The notes under the pieces are model-generated. The model saw only the letters and a program-made list of their open reading frames with translations, did not search any database and was not told where the DNA came from. A stretch of DNA of 64,000 nt, from contig NZ_JANIKD010000012.1 of NCBI RefSeq assembly GCF_024580955.1, forward strand, positions 20,625-84,624, in the 5' to 3' direction. Made by a program: the position numbers and the translations under genes. Below, piece after piece: positions 19,592 through 27,352 of the stretch; position 1 is the stretch's first letter; each line of letters starts with the position of its first letter. The DNA comes from Corynebacterium sp. 122RC1 (lineage in GTDB: Bacteria; Actinomycetota; Actinomycetes; Mycobacteriales; Mycobacteriaceae).

Positions 19592-20542
19592 GTGCTGGAC
19601 TTCGTTTACTACACCATTGCCGGCATCTTGTGGTTCTGGCATAAAGCAGTGAGCTTTGTGATGTCACCAGACTCCGGATGGTCCTGGGTGCTCGCCATTG
19701 TGCTGCTCACCTTCACCATCCGCCTTGTACTGGTGCGCCCAATGCTCAACCAGATGCGCTCTATGCGCAAGATGCAGGAACTGCAGCCGCAAATGCAGGA
19801 GATTCGCAAAAAGTACGCGAATGACCAGCAGAAGATGATGCAGGAAACTCGCAAGCTGCAGCAGGAATCCGGCGTAAACCCACTGCGTGGCTGCCTGCCA
19901 GTACTTGTGCAGATGCCAGTGTTCATTGGCCTGTTCCACGTGTTGCGCTCCTTTAACCGTACCGGTACCGGCACCGGCCAGCTCGGCCTCGATCCAGAGC
20001 TCAACCGCCAACTGCCCAACTACGTGTTTTCTGCTGACGACGTCCAATCTTTCCTGGACGCTCGCCTGTTTGGAGTTCCCCTCTCCGCATACATCTCCAT
20101 GCCGCAGGACATGTATGACGCCTTCTCCCCAGTGGACTTCACGCGCTTTGACATCGCCCTGGTGGCCGCACCGCTGATTCTCATCATCGTGGTGGCAACC
20201 CACCTCAACGCCCGTATGTCCGTGACCCGCCAGAAGCGTCGCCTGGAGTCCGGCCTGCAGAAGCGCCCAGACAATGACCAAATGGCTATGCAGATGGACA
20301 TGATGAACCGCATGATGATGTGGTTCCTGCCGCTGACGATCCTGTTCACCGGCGTGCTGTGGCACCTGGGCCTGCTGTTCTACATGGTGGCAAACAACAT
20401 CTGGACCTTCTTCCAGCAGCGCTGGATTTTCTCCAAGATTGACGCCGAAGAGGCAGAGGAGATCGCGGCCAAGAAGGAAGCCAAGCGCGCAAGCGCCCCA
20501 CGTCCTGGCCAGCGCCCAAACAATCCAAAGAAGCGCCGCTAA
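19592..20542 (+). CDS. yidC: Membrane protein insertase YidC
   Basis: The 316-residue protein inserts and folds membrane proteins alone or with SecYEG. It starts from GTG 19592 with AAAGGAG 11 bases upstream. The Oxa1/YidC core is clear: WVLAIVLLTFTIRLVLVRPMLNQMRSMRKMQELQPQM near residue 30, then GGCLPVLVQMPVFIGLFHVLR-like sequence near 95 and WFLPLTILFTGVLWHLGLLFYMVANNIWTFFQQ near 235. The C-terminus is basic, typical of ribosome contact. It is shorter than proteobacterial YidC because the large periplasmic domain is absent, as in Gram-positive bacteria. A strong terminator follows. Confidence 0.96.
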   Translation: MLDFVYYTIAGILWFWHKAVSFVMSPDSGWSWVLAIVLLTFTIRLVLVRPMLNQMRSMRKMQELQPQMQEIRKKYANDQQKMMQETRKLQQESGVNPLRGCLPVLVQMPVFIGLFHVLRSFNRTGTGTGQLGLDPELNRQLPNYVFSADDVQSFLDARLFGVPLSAYISMPQDMYDAFSPVDFTRFDIALVAAPLILIIVVATHLNARMSVTRQKRRLESGLQKRPDNDQMAMQMDMMNRMMMWFLPLTILFTGVLWHLGLLFYMVANNIWTFFQQRWIFSKIDAEEAEEIAAKKEAKRASAPRPGQRPNNPKKRR

Positions 20543-20557
20543 TTCACCCCGCACAAG

Positions 20558-20579
20558 GCCCGCTCAGGCGGGCTTTTTT
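20558..20579 (+). terminator. Rho-independent terminator after yidC
   Basis: Stem GCCCGC / GCGGGC with loop TCAG followed by six T. It lies 15 bases past the yidC stop and separates the rpmH cluster from rsmG-parAB. Confidence 0.95.
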
Positions 20580-20638
20580 GCTGCTTGGATGCCGTGTCCG
20601 GGCCCCGTGCTACCGTAAGCAACGAATGAAAAAAGGAA

Positions 20639-20654
20639 GGTTTCACGTGAAACA
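20639..20654. other. parS site, one mismatch
   Basis: GGTTTCACGTGAAACA differs from the consensus TGTTTCACGTGAAACA only at the first base. It contains the GTG start codon of rsmG and is the parS closest to dnaA, 0.7 kb upstream of parA. Confidence 0.9.
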
Positions 20655-21318
20655 TTCAAAAAATGAGGCTCCCACCATGCCCGCTACCTCACAGTCTGAG
20701 GGCATGCCAGCGGTAGCTGCGGAGATTTTTGGTGAGCGCCTACCCCTGGCTCAGGCCTATCACGAGCTCTTGGCCACCGACGGCTCAACCCGTGGCTTCA
20801 TCGGCCCTCGGGAAGTCCCACGGTTGTGGGAACGGCACCTGCTGAACTGCGCCGTGATCGGTGAGGCCATGGAGGAGTTTTCCACTGTGGCGGACATTGG
20901 TTCCGGCGCGGGTCTGCCGGGCATCCCCCTTGCCATCGCGCGCCCGGACCTCAGTATTACGCTCATTGAGCCTCTGCTGAAGCGCTCGGTGTTCCTGGGA
21001 GAAGTCAAGGAAAAGCTTGAACTGAGTAATGTCACCGTGATCCGTGGTCGGGCTGAAGAAGTCAGAGGCCAAATGGACCCAGTAGAGGTGGTAACCTCCC
21101 GCGCGGTTGCCCCTTTGGGCAAGCTGGCCAAGTGGTCCTTACCCTTAGTAGCTCCCGGTGGCAGGATGATTGCGATGAAGGGCGCCAGTGTGGAAGAAGA
21201 GCTCACCAGGGATGCCCAAGAGATTAAAAAGGCTGGTGGCACGGACGCGAAAATCTATACCGTCGGCGCGCTGCTGGAGCAGCCAACCACTGTGATTTCC
21301 ATCAGGAAGCGCCGTTGA
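20647..21318 (+). CDS. rsmG: 16S rRNA (guanine-N7) methyltransferase RsmG
   Basis: The 223-residue SAM-dependent enzyme methylates G527 (E. coli numbering) of 16S rRNA; loss gives low-level streptomycin resistance. The SAM site is VADIGSGAGLPGIPLAIARP near residue 80, with RHLLNCAVI before it and TVIRGRAEEV and VTSRAVAPLGKLAKWSLPL after it. GTG 20647 is chosen because GGAAGG is placed seven bases upstream. That GTG lies in the centre of a parS palindrome, so residues 1-3 (VKH) are parS-encoded. An ATG at 20626 is the alternative. It precedes parA by 48 bases. Confidence 0.94.
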   Translation: MKHSKNEAPTMPATSQSEGMPAVAAEIFGERLPLAQAYHELLATDGSTRGFIGPREVPRLWERHLLNCAVIGEAMEEFSTVADIGSGAGLPGIPLAIARPDLSITLIEPLLKRSVFLGEVKEKLELSNVTVIRGRAEEVRGQMDPVEVVTSRAVAPLGKLAKWSLPLVAPGGRMIAMKGASVEEELTRDAQEIKKAGGTDAKIYTVGALLEQPTTVISIRKRR

Positions 21319-21366
21319 GAGCGTGTACTAGAGTAGATACGAACTCTCCACATAAAGAAGGGACGC

Positions 21367-22290
21367 ATGGACGAGCACAACTGGGATGACACCCCGATTG
21401 CCGCAGCGGCACGCCGCGCGGCGCAGGTTCTCACACCCAACGCACTGTCACTACCGCGCCCTGAATCACCGCGCAGGCTCACCGTGGCAAACCAAAAAGG
21501 CGGCGTGGGGAAAACCACGAGCTCGGTGAACCTCGCTGCAGGTCTGGCGATCGGCGGGCTCAAGGTGCTCGTGGTGGACCTCGACCCCCAGGGCAACGCC
21601 TCCACCGCGCTCGGCGTGGATCACCGCGCAGGCACGCTTTCCAGTTATGAGGTCCTGATCGGTGAATGCCAACCCGCAGAGGCCATGGCCCAATCCACCG
21701 CCAGCGAAAACCTCTACTGCATCCCCGCCACTATTGACCTCGCGGGCGCAGAGATCGAGCTTGTTTCCATGGTTCGCCGCGAATACCGCTTGGCCGATGC
21801 CCTGGATGAGTTCGTCCGCGAACAGGGTTTTGACTACGTGTTTATTGACTGCCCCCCTTCCCTTGGGTTGCTCACCATCAACGCGATGAATGCCGTTGAC
21901 GAGGTCTTGATCCCTATCCAGTGCGAATACTATGCGCTAGAGGGTGTGGGTCAGTTGCTTAACAACATTACGATGATCCGCCAGCACCTCAACCCCAACC
22001 TGCACATCTCCGCAATTCTGCTTACGATGTATGACGCCCGCACCAAACTGGCGGAGCAGGTAAGTGAAGAGGTCCGCGGCCACTTTGGTGACGTCGTATT
22101 GCGCACCAAAATCCCGCGCAGCGTGAAAGTTTCGGAAGCCCCTGGCTACGGGCAGACCGTGTTGCAGTACGACCCCGGCTCGCGGGGTGCACTCGCGTAC
22201 CTCGACGCGGCAAAGGAGCTCGCCACCCGCGGGGACTACCTCCCCACTGAGGACAGCGCCCCCATCGGGCAAGCCCCCACCAAGCAATAA
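21367..22290 (+). CDS. parA: Chromosome partitioning ATPase ParA
   Basis: The 307-residue deviant Walker ATPase moves ParB-bound origins on the nucleoid. The Walker A variant KGGVGKTTSSVNLA with its signature lysine is near residue 44, Walker A' DLDPQGNASTALG near 75, and Walker B FIDCPPSLGLLTINAM near 160. The N-terminal 40 residues are an extension with basic and aliphatic residues, where ParB often contacts ParA. GAAGGG lies seven bases before ATG. It is followed by parB after 12 bases. Confidence 0.97.
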   Translation: MDEHNWDDTPIAAAARRAAQVLTPNALSLPRPESPRRLTVANQKGGVGKTTSSVNLAAGLAIGGLKVLVVDLDPQGNASTALGVDHRAGTLSSYEVLIGECQPAEAMAQSTASENLYCIPATIDLAGAEIELVSMVRREYRLADALDEFVREQGFDYVFIDCPPSLGLLTINAMNAVDEVLIPIQCEYYALEGVGQLLNNITMIRQHLNPNLHISAILLTMYDARTKLAEQVSEEVRGHFGDVVLRTKIPRSVKVSEAPGYGQTVLQYDPGSRGALAYLDAAKELATRGDYLPTEDSAPIGQAPTKQ

Positions 22291-22302
22291 TCTGGAGAAA
22301 AC

Positions 22303-23265
22303 ATGGCACAGGAAACCCGCAAAGGCGGACTCGGCCGCGGCCTCGCGGCACTGATCACCGCAGGCCCACAGCCAGGCTCCAAGCTTGGCGACGACGCGGC
22401 GGACATCGTCATCGGGGAAAAGGGCGCGCCCAAGAAAGCAGCCAACCCCATCCTCGCCGAGGCGGCCAAAGCAACAGTGAGCTACCGCGAAATCCCCGTG
22501 GGCCTGATCAGCCCCAACTCCCGCAACCCGCGCACCGTATTTGATGAAGACGAGCTGGATGAGCTCGTGCACTCCATCAAGGAGTTCGGCCTCCTCCAAC
22601 CAATCGTGGTGCGTGAACAGGGCAAAGACCAATACGAGATCATCATGGGCGAGCGCCGCTGGCGCGCCTCCACGAAAGCCGGCCTCAAGCGCATCCCCGC
22701 ACTCGTGCGCCAAACTGACGACGCCAACATGCTCCGCGACGCCCTGCTGGAAAACATCCACCGCGTCCAACTCAACCCCCTGGAAGAAGCAGCCGCCTAC
22801 CAGCAGCTTCTCCAAGAGTTCGGCGTGACCCAAAACGAGCTCGCAGACCGCTTGGGCCGCTCCCGCCCTGTGATCACCAACATGATCCGCCTCATGAGCC
22901 TGCCCGTGGACGTCCAGCGCAAAGTCGCGGCCGGCGTGCTTTCCGGGGGCCACGCCCGTGCCCTGCTGGGCTTGAAGGCGGGAGCAAAGGCGCAGGAAGC
23001 CCTCGCTGCCCGCGTCGTTGCCGAAGGGCTGAGCGTGCGCGCCACTGAGGAAGCCGTGACCCTGGCCAACCGTGGCGAAGCCCCGGCACCCACCAAGCGC
23101 CCCAAGGCCGCAACGCCAGAGTTCTTCAGCAACGCCGCCTCCAGCCTTGCCGATGAGCTGGACACCAAGGTGTCCGTGAGCGTGGGTAAGCGCAAAGGCA
23201 AGATCGTGGTGGAGTTCGGCGGCAAAGAGGACTTTGAGCGCATCATGGGGCTGTTGAAGGGCTAA
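22303..23265 (+). CDS. parB: Chromosome partitioning CTPase ParB
   Basis: The 320-residue protein binds parS and then slides along DNA as a CTP-dependent clamp. It opens [18 protein letters not shown], the N-terminal ParA-interaction box. The CTP-binding domain is seen in [39 protein letters not shown] and [21 protein letters not shown]. The parS-binding helix-turn-helix is [26 protein letters not shown]. The C-terminal [21 protein letters not shown] is the dimer domain. Its targets are the many parS sites on the right side of this window. Confidence 0.97.
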   Translation: MAQETRKGGLGRGLAALITAGPQPGSKLGDDAADIVIGEKGAPKKAANPILAEAAKATVSYREIPVGLISPNSRNPRTVFDEDELDELVHSIKEFGLLQPIVVREQGKDQYEIIMGERRWRASTKAGLKRIPALVRQTDDANMLRDALLENIHRVQLNPLEEAAAYQQLLQEFGVTQNELADRLGRSRPVITNMIRLMSLPVDVQRKVAAGVLSGGHARALLGLKAGAKAQEALAARVVAEGLSVRATEEAVTLANRGEAPAPTKRPKAATPEFFSNAASSLADELDTKVSVSVGKRKGKIVVEFGGKEDFERIMGLLKG

Positions 23266-23270
23266 CAGCC

Positions 23271-23900
23271 ATGGCCGCGCCACTGCATATTGAGGCCGTG
23301 AGCAAAGACAACGTGCTGGCCGCGCATCCCCTCGCCCTCAGCAGCGTGTTCTGGGAGCTCGCAGACCCCACCCTCAAGTGCGAGCCTGCCTTCGAAAAAG
23401 AAGCCTGGCTCCACGCCGCCCTCATGGACTACGGCGAGTGCGGCTTCCACCTCAAGACGCCTGTGGAAACCCTCGCCACCGTGCTGTTTTGCCACGCCAG
23501 CATGTGCCCCGGTGCCGCGCAACTGCCCAGCGGACCGCCCGCAGACGGCTTCGTGATCACCTCACTGTTCGCGCAGCCGCGCATCCAAGACATCGCCCCC
23601 GCCCTGTTGCTCGACGCCGCCATCATGGCCATCATGCGCCGTGGAGAAGACCACGTGGAAGCCTTCGGTTGGCGCGAAGACTTTGTGGAAGACCCCGAAA
23701 ACCCCCAGCCAGAGGTGCTCGAAATCCTCGACCAAAGCCCGCGTATTGGCCTCATGAACTCCAACGCCCTGGAGGCCGCAGGGTTTGAGGTGGTCCACCC
23801 GCACCCCGCGCTGCCACGCTACCGCCTGGAGCTACCGCCCAAACGTGAGCTGCTGGTGGCCTATGAGGTTTCGTGTTTGACGAGCTCGTCGAACTTATAA
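23271..23900 (+). CDS. Conserved hypothetical protein of the parB-cwlM interval
   Basis: A 209-residue protein starting MAAPLHIEAVSKDNVLAAHP, five bases after parB. A conserved block WELADPTLKCEPAFEKEAWLHAALMDYGECGFHL and a C-terminal FEVVHPHPALPRYRLEL can be seen. The position between parB and cwlM matches a conserved mycobacterial gene of unknown function. The fold may be GNAT-like, but acetyl-CoA binding residues cannot be assigned with confidence. It ends by overlapping the 3' end of cwlM by 40 bases on the other strand. Confidence 0.8.
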   Translation: MAAPLHIEAVSKDNVLAAHPLALSSVFWELADPTLKCEPAFEKEAWLHAALMDYGECGFHLKTPVETLATVLFCHASMCPGAAQLPSGPPADGFVITSLFAQPRIQDIAPALLLDAAIMAIMRRGEDHVEAFGWREDFVEDPENPQPEVLEILDQSPRIGLMNSNALEAAGFEVVHPHPALPRYRLELPPKRELLVAYEVSCLTSSSNL

Positions 23901-25030
23901 GTGCCGGTAGTGTGGGTGTCCTCGTCCAGTAGGTAGAGGCGTTTGACGGCAACTACGATGGCCTCGGCGATGGCGTCGCGAGCCTTGGGGTCGGTGAGTA
24001 TGGAAACGTCGCCGGGGTTGGTGAGGTAACCAACCACCACTTCCACCGTTGGCATCTCAGTGATGCGCAACAGATCCCAGGTGCGGCCGTGGGCGCCGCA
24101 GTTGTTCAGCGCTGTGCGGGCAGCGATTTCGCGCTGGATGAAGCCGGAAAGGAGCTCACCGGTGATTGAGCTCTGGCCGGATTCCGAACCAAAGTAGAAG
24201 CTCGCCACGCCATTGGCCTTTTGATTGTGGTACTGGTCCGCCTGCAGGCTGATCATGAGGTCCGCGCCAAAAGCATTGGCCATGTTCGCGCGGTCGGCGT
24301 AGCTGGGGTCATCCTGACGGGTGCGGGAAAGAATTGTTTCCACCCCGGCTGCGATCATTCGGCCTTCCACCCTGGTGGCGAGGTCCCAGATGATCTCTTC
24401 CTCAGTGATTTGCCCATAAGGGCCGTTCACGCTTTGGCCCCGGTTGCTCCCGCCCAACGCCGGGTCCACCACCACGCGTTTGCCGGCGAGTTGCGGGCCG
24501 GACTCGCGCATACGCTCGCGCTCGCGCAGGGCGTGGGGGTTGCCGCCGGTGATGCGGCGGCCGAGGCGGCCGAAGGCGCGGATGGTTTCTGGCCCGCAGA
24601 TGCCGTCTGTGCGCAGCCCGTAGTTCATCTGGTAGTTCATGAGGGCGGCGTGGGTTTGCTCGCCAAATCGGCCGTCCAGACGGTCCGGGTAAAAGCCCAG
24701 CTCTTGGAGTTGGGATTGGAGTTGGGCTACGTCGTCGCCAACCATGAGATTGCCGGGGTGGTATTGCAGCACCCTGGAGCCTAGGCGGTAGGAGGCTTCC
24801 CGGATGACGCGCAGCGTGGCGTCATTGATAGCCCCGGAGGCGATGATGCCTCGGGACTGCTGGAAGCTGCGCAGGGCGTCTGCGAGGGTTTCATCGAAGA
24901 GGAGGTCTGCTTCGGTGAAGCTGTCCTTGGTGACGGTGGCGTCGGTGGGCAAATGGCCCAACTTAGCGAGTGCGATCCTGACCTCGGCGACCCGTGGGCT
25001 GCGGTCACCTACCTGCAAGATGTCAGACAC
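23861..25030 (-). CDS. cwlM: Peptidoglycan amidase-like protein CwlM
   Basis: The 389-residue protein has two peptidoglycan-binding (PG_binding_1) domains, DRSPRVAEVRIALAKLGHLP near residue 8 and VGDDVAQLQSQLQELGFYPDRLDGRFGEQTHAAL near 97. They are followed by an amidase_3 domain: VVVDPALGGSNRG near 186, with EIIWDLATRVEGRMIAAGVETILSR. The catalytic-type first motif DPALGG lacks the His of active zinc amidases (usually DPGHGG). No signal peptide is visible, so it should be cytoplasmic. In mycobacteria, phosphorylated CwlM activates MurA and so controls cell-wall precursor supply; the same regulatory role is inferred here. Confidence 0.9.
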   Translation of the reverse strand: MSDILQVGDRSPRVAEVRIALAKLGHLPTDATVTKDSFTEADLLFDETLADALRSFQQSRGIIASGAINDATLRVIREASYRLGSRVLQYHPGNLMVGDDVAQLQSQLQELGFYPDRLDGRFGEQTHAALMNYQMNYGLRTDGICGPETIRAFGRLGRRITGGNPHALRERERMRESGPQLAGKRVVVDPALGGSNRGQSVNGPYGQITEEEIIWDLATRVEGRMIAAGVETILSRTRQDDPSYADRANMANAFGADLMISLQADQYHNQKANGVASFYFGSESGQSSITGELLSGFIQREIAARTALNNCGAHGRTWDLLRITEMPTVEVVVGYLTNPGDVSILTDPKARDAIAEAIVVAVKRLYLLDEDTHTTGTYKFDELVKHETS

Positions 25031-25077
25031 ACTGCTCCCTTCTGGAATTCACTGGTTACTCTTGGCAAGGATAGCAG

Positions 25078-25401
25078 TCAGATGTGCGAGCGCAGCTTCG
25101 CCACGATGTTCGCCTTGGGTTGCAGGCCGATCATCTCATCCACCTTCGTGCCCTTTGCAAACACCATCATCGCGGGGATAGACATGATCTGGAACATTGC
25201 GGCCAGCTCGCGCTCCTCATCCACGTTCACCTTGGCGATCACCACTTCGTCGCCAAGCTCCTCTGCCACCTGCTCGAGCACAGGCCCCAGCTTCTTGCAC
25301 GGCCCGCACCACTGCGCCCAAAAATCCACCAAGACGGGCTTTTCGGAGTCAATGACCGCGGAGCGGAAGGTGTCTTTGGTGACGTTGATGATCTGTGCCA
25401 T
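25078..25401 (-). CDS. trxA: Thioredoxin
   Basis: The 107-residue thioredoxin has the active site WAQWCGPCKKLGPVLEQ at about residues 27-43, the cis-Pro segment IMSIPAMMVFAKG, and the usual length. It takes electrons from TrxB, eight bases upstream in the same direction. Gene order sigM-trxB-trxA is the one known in C. glutamicum, where SigM responds to disulfide stress and activates trxB and the thioredoxin gene. Co-transcription with trxB is likely. Confidence 0.96.
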   Translation of the reverse strand: MAQIINVTKDTFRSAVIDSEKPVLVDFWAQWCGPCKKLGPVLEQVAEELGDEVVIAKVNVDEERELAAMFQIMSIPAMMVFAKGTKVDEMIGLQPKANIVAKLRSHI

Positions 25402-25409
25402 GGGTGATC

Positions 25410-26330
25410 CTAAAGGGTAGCGAGGTAGTGTTCGGCGTCGATGGCGCCGCGGCAGCCGGAGCCCGCGGCAGTGATCGCCTGCTGATAGTGGCTGTCTACG
25501 AGGTCACCAACCGCGAACACACCGGGAATATTGGTTGCAGTGCTGGGGTGATCCACCAATACGTAGCCGGCTTCGTCGGTAGTGATGACGTCCCGGAACA
25601 TCTCCGAGCGAGGGTCGTGCCCGATTGCCACGAACATTGCGGTGACGTCCAGCGTGGAAAGCTCGCCGGTGACGGTGTCCTGCAGCTCTAGGCCTTCCAC
25701 TTTGCTTTCGCCGAGTACGCGGGAGACCACCTTGTTGGTGGCAAAGCGGATCTTTTCATTGCTGCGGGCGCGTTCCAGCATCACTGCGGAGGCGCGGAAG
25801 TCTTCGCGGCGGTGGACGATGGTCACGGTGTTGGCGAACTTGGTGAGGAAGGTGGCCTCCTCCATTGCGGTGTCGCCGCCGCCGATCACGGCGATGTCCT
25901 GGCCTTTGAAGAAGAAGCCGTCACAGGTAGCGCAGGCGGAAACGCCGCGGCCGAGCAGGCTTTGCTCCCCCTCAATACCCAGGTAGCGTGGCGCGGAGCC
26001 GGTGGCCAGGATGACGGCGCGGGCCTCAAAGAGTTCGTCATCCACCCACACCTTCTTGATCTCGCCGGTCAGCTCAACCTTGGTGACCATCTCCATGCGC
26101 AGGTCAGCACCGAACCGCTCAGCTTGGGAGCGCATTTGTTCCATGAGATCGGGGCCCATGATGCCATCAGCAAAACCAGGGTAGTTCTCCACATCGGTGG
26201 TGGTCATCAGCGAACCGCCGTATTCAATACCTTCAAATACCAGCGGTTTCAGCTCGGCGCGAGCCGCATACAGAGCTGCGGTGTAGCCCGCCGGACCCGA
26301 GCCGATAATCACGAGATCATGCACTGACAT
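25410..26330 (-). CDS. trxB: Thioredoxin reductase
   Basis: The flavoprotein (306 residues from ATG 26330) reduces thioredoxin with NADPH. FAD binding is [22 protein letters not shown] at the N-terminus, the redox CxxC is [10 protein letters not shown] near residue 140, NADPH binding is [15 protein letters not shown] near 155, and [23 protein letters not shown] closes the FAD site. ATG 26330 is preferred over upstream starts because GGAAAGG precedes it and family members begin [16 protein letters not shown] box lies about 45 bases upstream. Confidence 0.96.
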   Translation of the reverse strand: MSVHDLVIIGSGPAGYTAALYAARAELKPLVFEGIEYGGSLMTTTDVENYPGFADGIMGPDLMEQMRSQAERFGADLRMEMVTKVELTGEIKKVWVDDELFEARAVILATGSAPRYLGIEGEQSLLGRGVSACATCDGFFFKGQDIAVIGGGDTAMEEATFLTKFANTVTIVHRREDFRASAVMLERARSNEKIRFATNKVVSRVLGESKVEGLELQDTVTGELSTLDVTAMFVAIGHDPRSEMFRDVITTDEAGYVLVDHPSTATNIPGVFAVGDLVDSHYQQAITAAGSGCRGAIDAEHYLATL

Positions 26331-26452
26331 GAACAACCTTTCCACACCTTTGTTGGGACCTGTTTGATTCTACCTTTTCCCCAACACACGCCGCCGCCGC
26401 AGTATTTCCCCGTAGGTAACGCGCATTGCCGACGCGCCCAGCGCACACACAC

Positions 26453-27076
26453 TCACCCGTGAGCAGGCGCTTGCAGGAGGTCTTTGAGGGCGGCCCGCGC
26501 CCGCGCACGCCGCGACTTCACGGTGCCGGGGCGCACCCCCAAGACGCCCGCGGCTGCCTCCACTCCGAGGCCGTGGTAGTCCACGAGTATTATCGCTGCG
26601 CGCTGCTCCACGGGGAGCTGCTCAAGGGCGTGGCTGAGAAAGAGGCGGGTGGTGATCACGCGGGTGGGATCGTGGCCAAGGTTGCGCTCCACATCCAGCT
26701 TCTCCAGGCTTTCCGCCTGCTTGGAGCGTTTGCGCTGCATGTGGTCGTAGCAGGTATTGCGGACCATACGTTGCAACCAGGTGCCCAGGCTGGCGTCTCC
26801 GCGATAGCGGTCGATGTTGGCGATGACCTTCAGCATGGTGTCCTGCATGACGTCGTCGGCGTCGTGCTCGCTGCCGGTGTAGCGCCGCGCCAACATCCAC
26901 AGCTTGCGGTAGTGCCTGCGCGTGATTTCGGCGAACGCCTGGTGGTCCCCGTGCGTAAACGTTTCCACAAGCTCGAGGTCATTCATGGCCGCCAGCTTGG
27001 CGGCCTCCTGGTCGGTGGGCGGCCGCGTGGGCTTGAGGTATCCGTGTCCGGTGTGTGGTTGCTCGTTGGATGCCAT
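26453..27076 (-). CDS. sigM: ECF-type RNA polymerase sigma factor SigM
   Basis: The 207-residue sigma factor has region 2 (FAEITRRHYRKLWMLARRYTGSEHDADDVMQDTMLKVIANI) and region 4 (LEQLPVEQRAAIILVDYHGLGVEAAAGVLGVRPGTVKSRRARARAALK). No anti-sigma gene follows; the next genes are trxB and trxA. In C. glutamicum the homologue is needed for the disulfide-stress response and drives trxB, trxC and Fe-S assembly genes. ATG 27076 (MASNEQ) is chosen over the upstream start because GGGGAG lies before it. The assignment to SigM rests on synteny with trxB/trxA as much as on sequence. Confidence 0.9.
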   Translation of the reverse strand: MASNEQPHTGHGYLKPTRPPTDQEAAKLAAMNDLELVETFTHGDHQAFAEITRRHYRKLWMLARRYTGSEHDADDVMQDTMLKVIANIDRYRGDASLGTWLQRMVRNTCYDHMQRKRSKQAESLEKLDVERNLGHDPTRVITTRLFLSHALEQLPVEQRAAIILVDYHGLGVEAAAGVLGVRPGTVKSRRARARAALKDLLQAPAHG

Positions 27077-27094
27077 TGCACAATCTCCCCCCAA

Positions 27095-27312
27095 GGCGAT
27101 CCTTCAGCGCTCCCCTAGCGCTGCCCCACCAGTATGCGTGTCCACCAGCGAGCGAAAAACCCCCGCGGCGCCAAATGCGTTGGCTCGCCTTTGGCCACCT
27201 CAGTGCCCTTTAAGCTTTCTCAGGCAAAACTACTTTGCTGTAATTACTCATGAGGGATTCCTCCCCCTCATGAGCTCTACCCTGCCCAAACGCCAGAGAG
27301 CTTGGGCACGAG
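27095..27312. other. Region between sigM start and murJ terminator
   Basis: A stretch without a gene, upstream of sigM. CTCATGAGGGATTCCTCCCCCTCATGAG at 27247-27274 is a 10-bp-stem inverted repeat (CTCATGAGGG / CCCTCATGAG) that could be an operator or RNA hairpin. No other feature is recognised. Confidence 0.5.
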
Positions 27313-27341
27313 AAAACCCGCAGCAATTAGGTGCTGCGGGT
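27313..27341 (-). terminator. Terminator after murJ
   Basis: A 10-bp perfect stem ACCCGCAGCA / TGCTGCGGGT with a 6-base loop, followed by TTTTCTC on the minus strand. It lies 12 bases past the murJ stop. Confidence 0.9.
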
Positions 27342-27352
27342 CTCATGAGGGG

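Noticed and set aside
26346..26400. SigM-type promoter upstream of trxB
   Set aside because: GGGGAAAA and a distant GGTC can be found but do not match a consensus at acceptable spacing; only a TAGAAT box is convincing.
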